Assembly (NCBI GenBank): GCA_031271555.1 | Contig: JAISVN010000143.1 | Location: 1 to 5,569, forward strand | Reading direction: 5' to 3' | Origin: Candidatus Methanoplasma sp. | GTDB lineage: Archaea > Thermoplasmatota > Thermoplasmata > Methanomassiliicoccales > Methanomethylophilaceae | DNA: 5,569 nucleotides | Part shown: positions 4,198 to 5,569 of the stretch, in pieces | How positions within the stretch are numbered: position 1 is the stretch's first letter | How the letters are laid out: every line of letters begins with the position of its first letter | The notes under the pieces: model-generated | What the model saw: only the letters and a program-made list of their open reading frames with translations | Databases searched by the model: none | Told to the model about the DNA's origin: nothing | Translations under genes and position numbers: made by a program

Positions 4198-5569
4198 ATG
4201 TCAGATGAAAACAATGTTACTTGGAGCAATATAGATCCCAAGGTTCGTAAGATCTCGATGATAGGTCTTGCACTTGCAATGCTCATTGCCTGTTTCGACG
4301 GCACCATCATCGGAACATGCGGACCCGTAATAGCTCACGAATTGAATGGGACCGAACTCTATGCGTGGATGATAACGGCTTACATGCTCTGTGAGACCGT
4401 GATGATCCCGCTGTCCGGGAAGATGTCCGACCATTATGGGAGGAAGCCGCTGTTCCTTATCGGTCTCGGATTCTTCGTCGGAGGTTCCGTTCTGGGCGGG
4501 ATGTCCACATCGATGGAGCAGCTGATACTGTTCCGCGCCATACAGGGTCTCGGTGCAGGTACGATGATACCGGTGGTAATCGCATCGGTCGGCGATTTCT
4601 ACGCACCGGCCAACAGAGGAAAGATACAGGGCGTCCTCGGAGCGATATTCGGTATCGGAAGCGCGATCGGTCCGCTGCTCGGCGGATACATCGCAGAATA
4701 CACAACATGGCGCTGGGTGTTCTACGTCAATGTTCCGTTGGCGATAATAGTGCTCGGGCTTACGATCAAGAAGTTCCCTGCCGCGCAGGTGGACATTCTA
4801 CACAAGGTCGATTATCTGGGCATGGCGGTGCTTTCGGCATTCCTTGTCGATCTCCTTCTGTTCATAGAGTTCGGAGGGCAGGACATCGAGTGGGTAAGCA
4901 TCGAATCCGCTGTAATGATGGCCATTGCAGCCGCCCTGCTTGCAATATTCATCCTCATAGAGAGGAAGGTGGACGATCCGGTGCTTGCGCCCCATCTGTT
5001 CAAGAACCGCACTGTGGTCATGTGTGCCATATTCATGATGATATTCGGCATCGGGATGATGGGCGCCATGACCTATTCGTCGATGTTCAACATCTATGTA
5101 TACGGACTCACGACAATGCAGGCGGGAGAGATAAGCATAGCTCTTGTCGCAGGCATGATGATAACATCGTTGTCGAGCGGGGCTCTGCTTGCGAAGACAG
5201 GGTACAAGCCGTGGCTGATAGCGGGACCGATAATAACGGCCGCATCATTGTGGCTGATGTCCGGCCTTAAGTATGGCGGAGACGTCATGGAAATGGTATT
5301 CTGCCTGTTCATATTGGGACTCGGCCTGGGATGCATGATGTCGGTCGTCATGGTGGCCACACAGAACAGTGCTAGGCCGGGGGAGATGGGCATGACAACG
5401 TCATCGGTCAATCTCATGAGGTCCATAGGCGCTACGGCGGGTACGGCGATATTTGCAATGGTTATAGCTCAGAGGATATCGTCCGAGCTTTTTGCAAATG
5501 TTCCTGCAGAGATGTATGATAAGATACCTCATGACACAGGCGTTCTTGACGAAAAGTCCCTTGTGCAGA
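4198..5569 (+). CDS. MFS multidrug exporter, DHA2 family (EmrB/QacA-like), 3' end beyond the window
   Basis: 457 residues are visible and the frame is open at the right edge. This is a proton-coupled inner-membrane drug exporter of the 14-helix DHA2 group. Motifs in order: FDGTIIGTCGP in helix 1 (33-43, the place of LDxTIVNVALP), motif A GKMSDHYGRKP (74-84), motif B FRAIQGLGAGTMIP (112-125), motif C GIGSAIGPLLGG (152-163), and WRWVFYVNVP (171-180), typical of EmrB-like proteins. About 13 hydrophobic segments can be counted up to residue 425, followed by a polar stretch matching the loop before the last helix. ATG 4198 is preceded by GGGATGA; an in-frame ATG at 4192 would add two residues. The long dyad-rich upstream region suggests its own regulated promoter. 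The substrate cannot be predicted. Confidence 0.92.
   Translation, partial: MSDENNVTWSNIDPKVRKISMIGLALAMLIACFDGTIIGTCGPVIAHELNGTELYAWMITAYMLCETVMIPLSGKMSDHYGRKPLFLIGLGFFVGGSVLGGMSTSMEQLILFRAIQGLGAGTMIPVVIASVGDFYAPANRGKIQGVLGAIFGIGSAIGPLLGGYIAEYTTWRWVFYVNVPLAIIVLGLTIKKFPAAQVDILHKVDYLGMAVLSAFLVDLLLFIEFGGQDIEWVSIESAVMMAIAAALLAIFILIERKVDDPVLAPHLFKNRTVVMCAIFMMIFGIGMMGAMTYSSMFNIYVYGLTTMQAGEISIALVAGMMITSLSSGALLAKTGYKPWLIAGPIITAASLWLMSGLKYGGDVMEMVFCLFILGLGLGCMMSVVMVATQNSARPGEMGMTTSSVNLMRSIGATAGTAIFAMVIAQRISSELFANVPAEMYDKIPHDTGVLDEKSLVQ

Noticed and set aside
4707..5270. Plus-strand open frame of 187 codons within the exporter gene
   Set aside because: It is the shifted frame of the DHA2 exporter, and its His/Arg/Gly-rich translation has no membrane helices or motifs.
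1..5569. CRISPR arrays, complete insertion sequences or a new multi-gene defence system
   Set aside because: No regularly spaced repeats, transposase or integrase genes, or unexplained gene clusters are visible; the only defence-like content is the broken MntA-HepT pair.

Overview
The window is archaeal. It carries the archaeal/eukaryotic-type gene string L18e-L13-S9-rpoN (RNA polymerase subunit N), a TTTATAAA TATA box, GGTGAT-type Shine-Dalgarno motifs and a tRNA gene without an encoded CCA end. The protein style (moderate GC, an HxlB-like isomerase, a divergent endonuclease IV-like barrel, a DHA2 exporter) is compatible with Thermoplasmatota, perhaps Methanomassiliicoccales. That placement is an inference from general resemblance, not a database result.

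Layout. Positions 1-1602 hold a minus-strand, translationally coupled pair: an endonuclease IV-like TIM-barrel protein followed by a SIS-domain 6-phospho-3-hexuloisomerase-like protein, joined by an ATGA overlap. A second ATGA at the left edge hints at a third gene. Positions 1603-1742 are a divergent promoter region with a TATA element for each direction and a perfect 12-bp palindrome. Positions 1743-3140 are the tightly packed operon rpl18e-rpl13-rps9-rpoN, followed 24 bp later by tRNA-Pro(GGG).

Positions 3238-3870 are the unusual part. A minus-strand minimal nucleotidyltransferase (MntA-type antitoxin) is followed by about 57 codons that read as the N-terminal half of its HEPN partner toxin (HepT/DUF86). 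This piece has no start codon, stops prematurely and lies right next to the tRNA 3' end. A 13/15-match copy of the tRNA 3' end lies on the other side of the nucleotidyltransferase, as expected for a small, decayed tRNA-targeted insertion. A strong Shine-Dalgarno motif precedes a 16-codon ORF that runs across this second copy.

Positions 3888-4191 are non-coding, AT-rich and full of short dyads, and lead into a DHA2-family (EmrB/QacA-like) drug exporter gene that runs off the right edge. I see no CRISPR array, intact insertion sequence or clearly new multi-gene system. The best leads are the disarmed MntA-HepT module beside tRNA-Pro and the endonuclease IV-like protein that seems to have lost several metal ligands.
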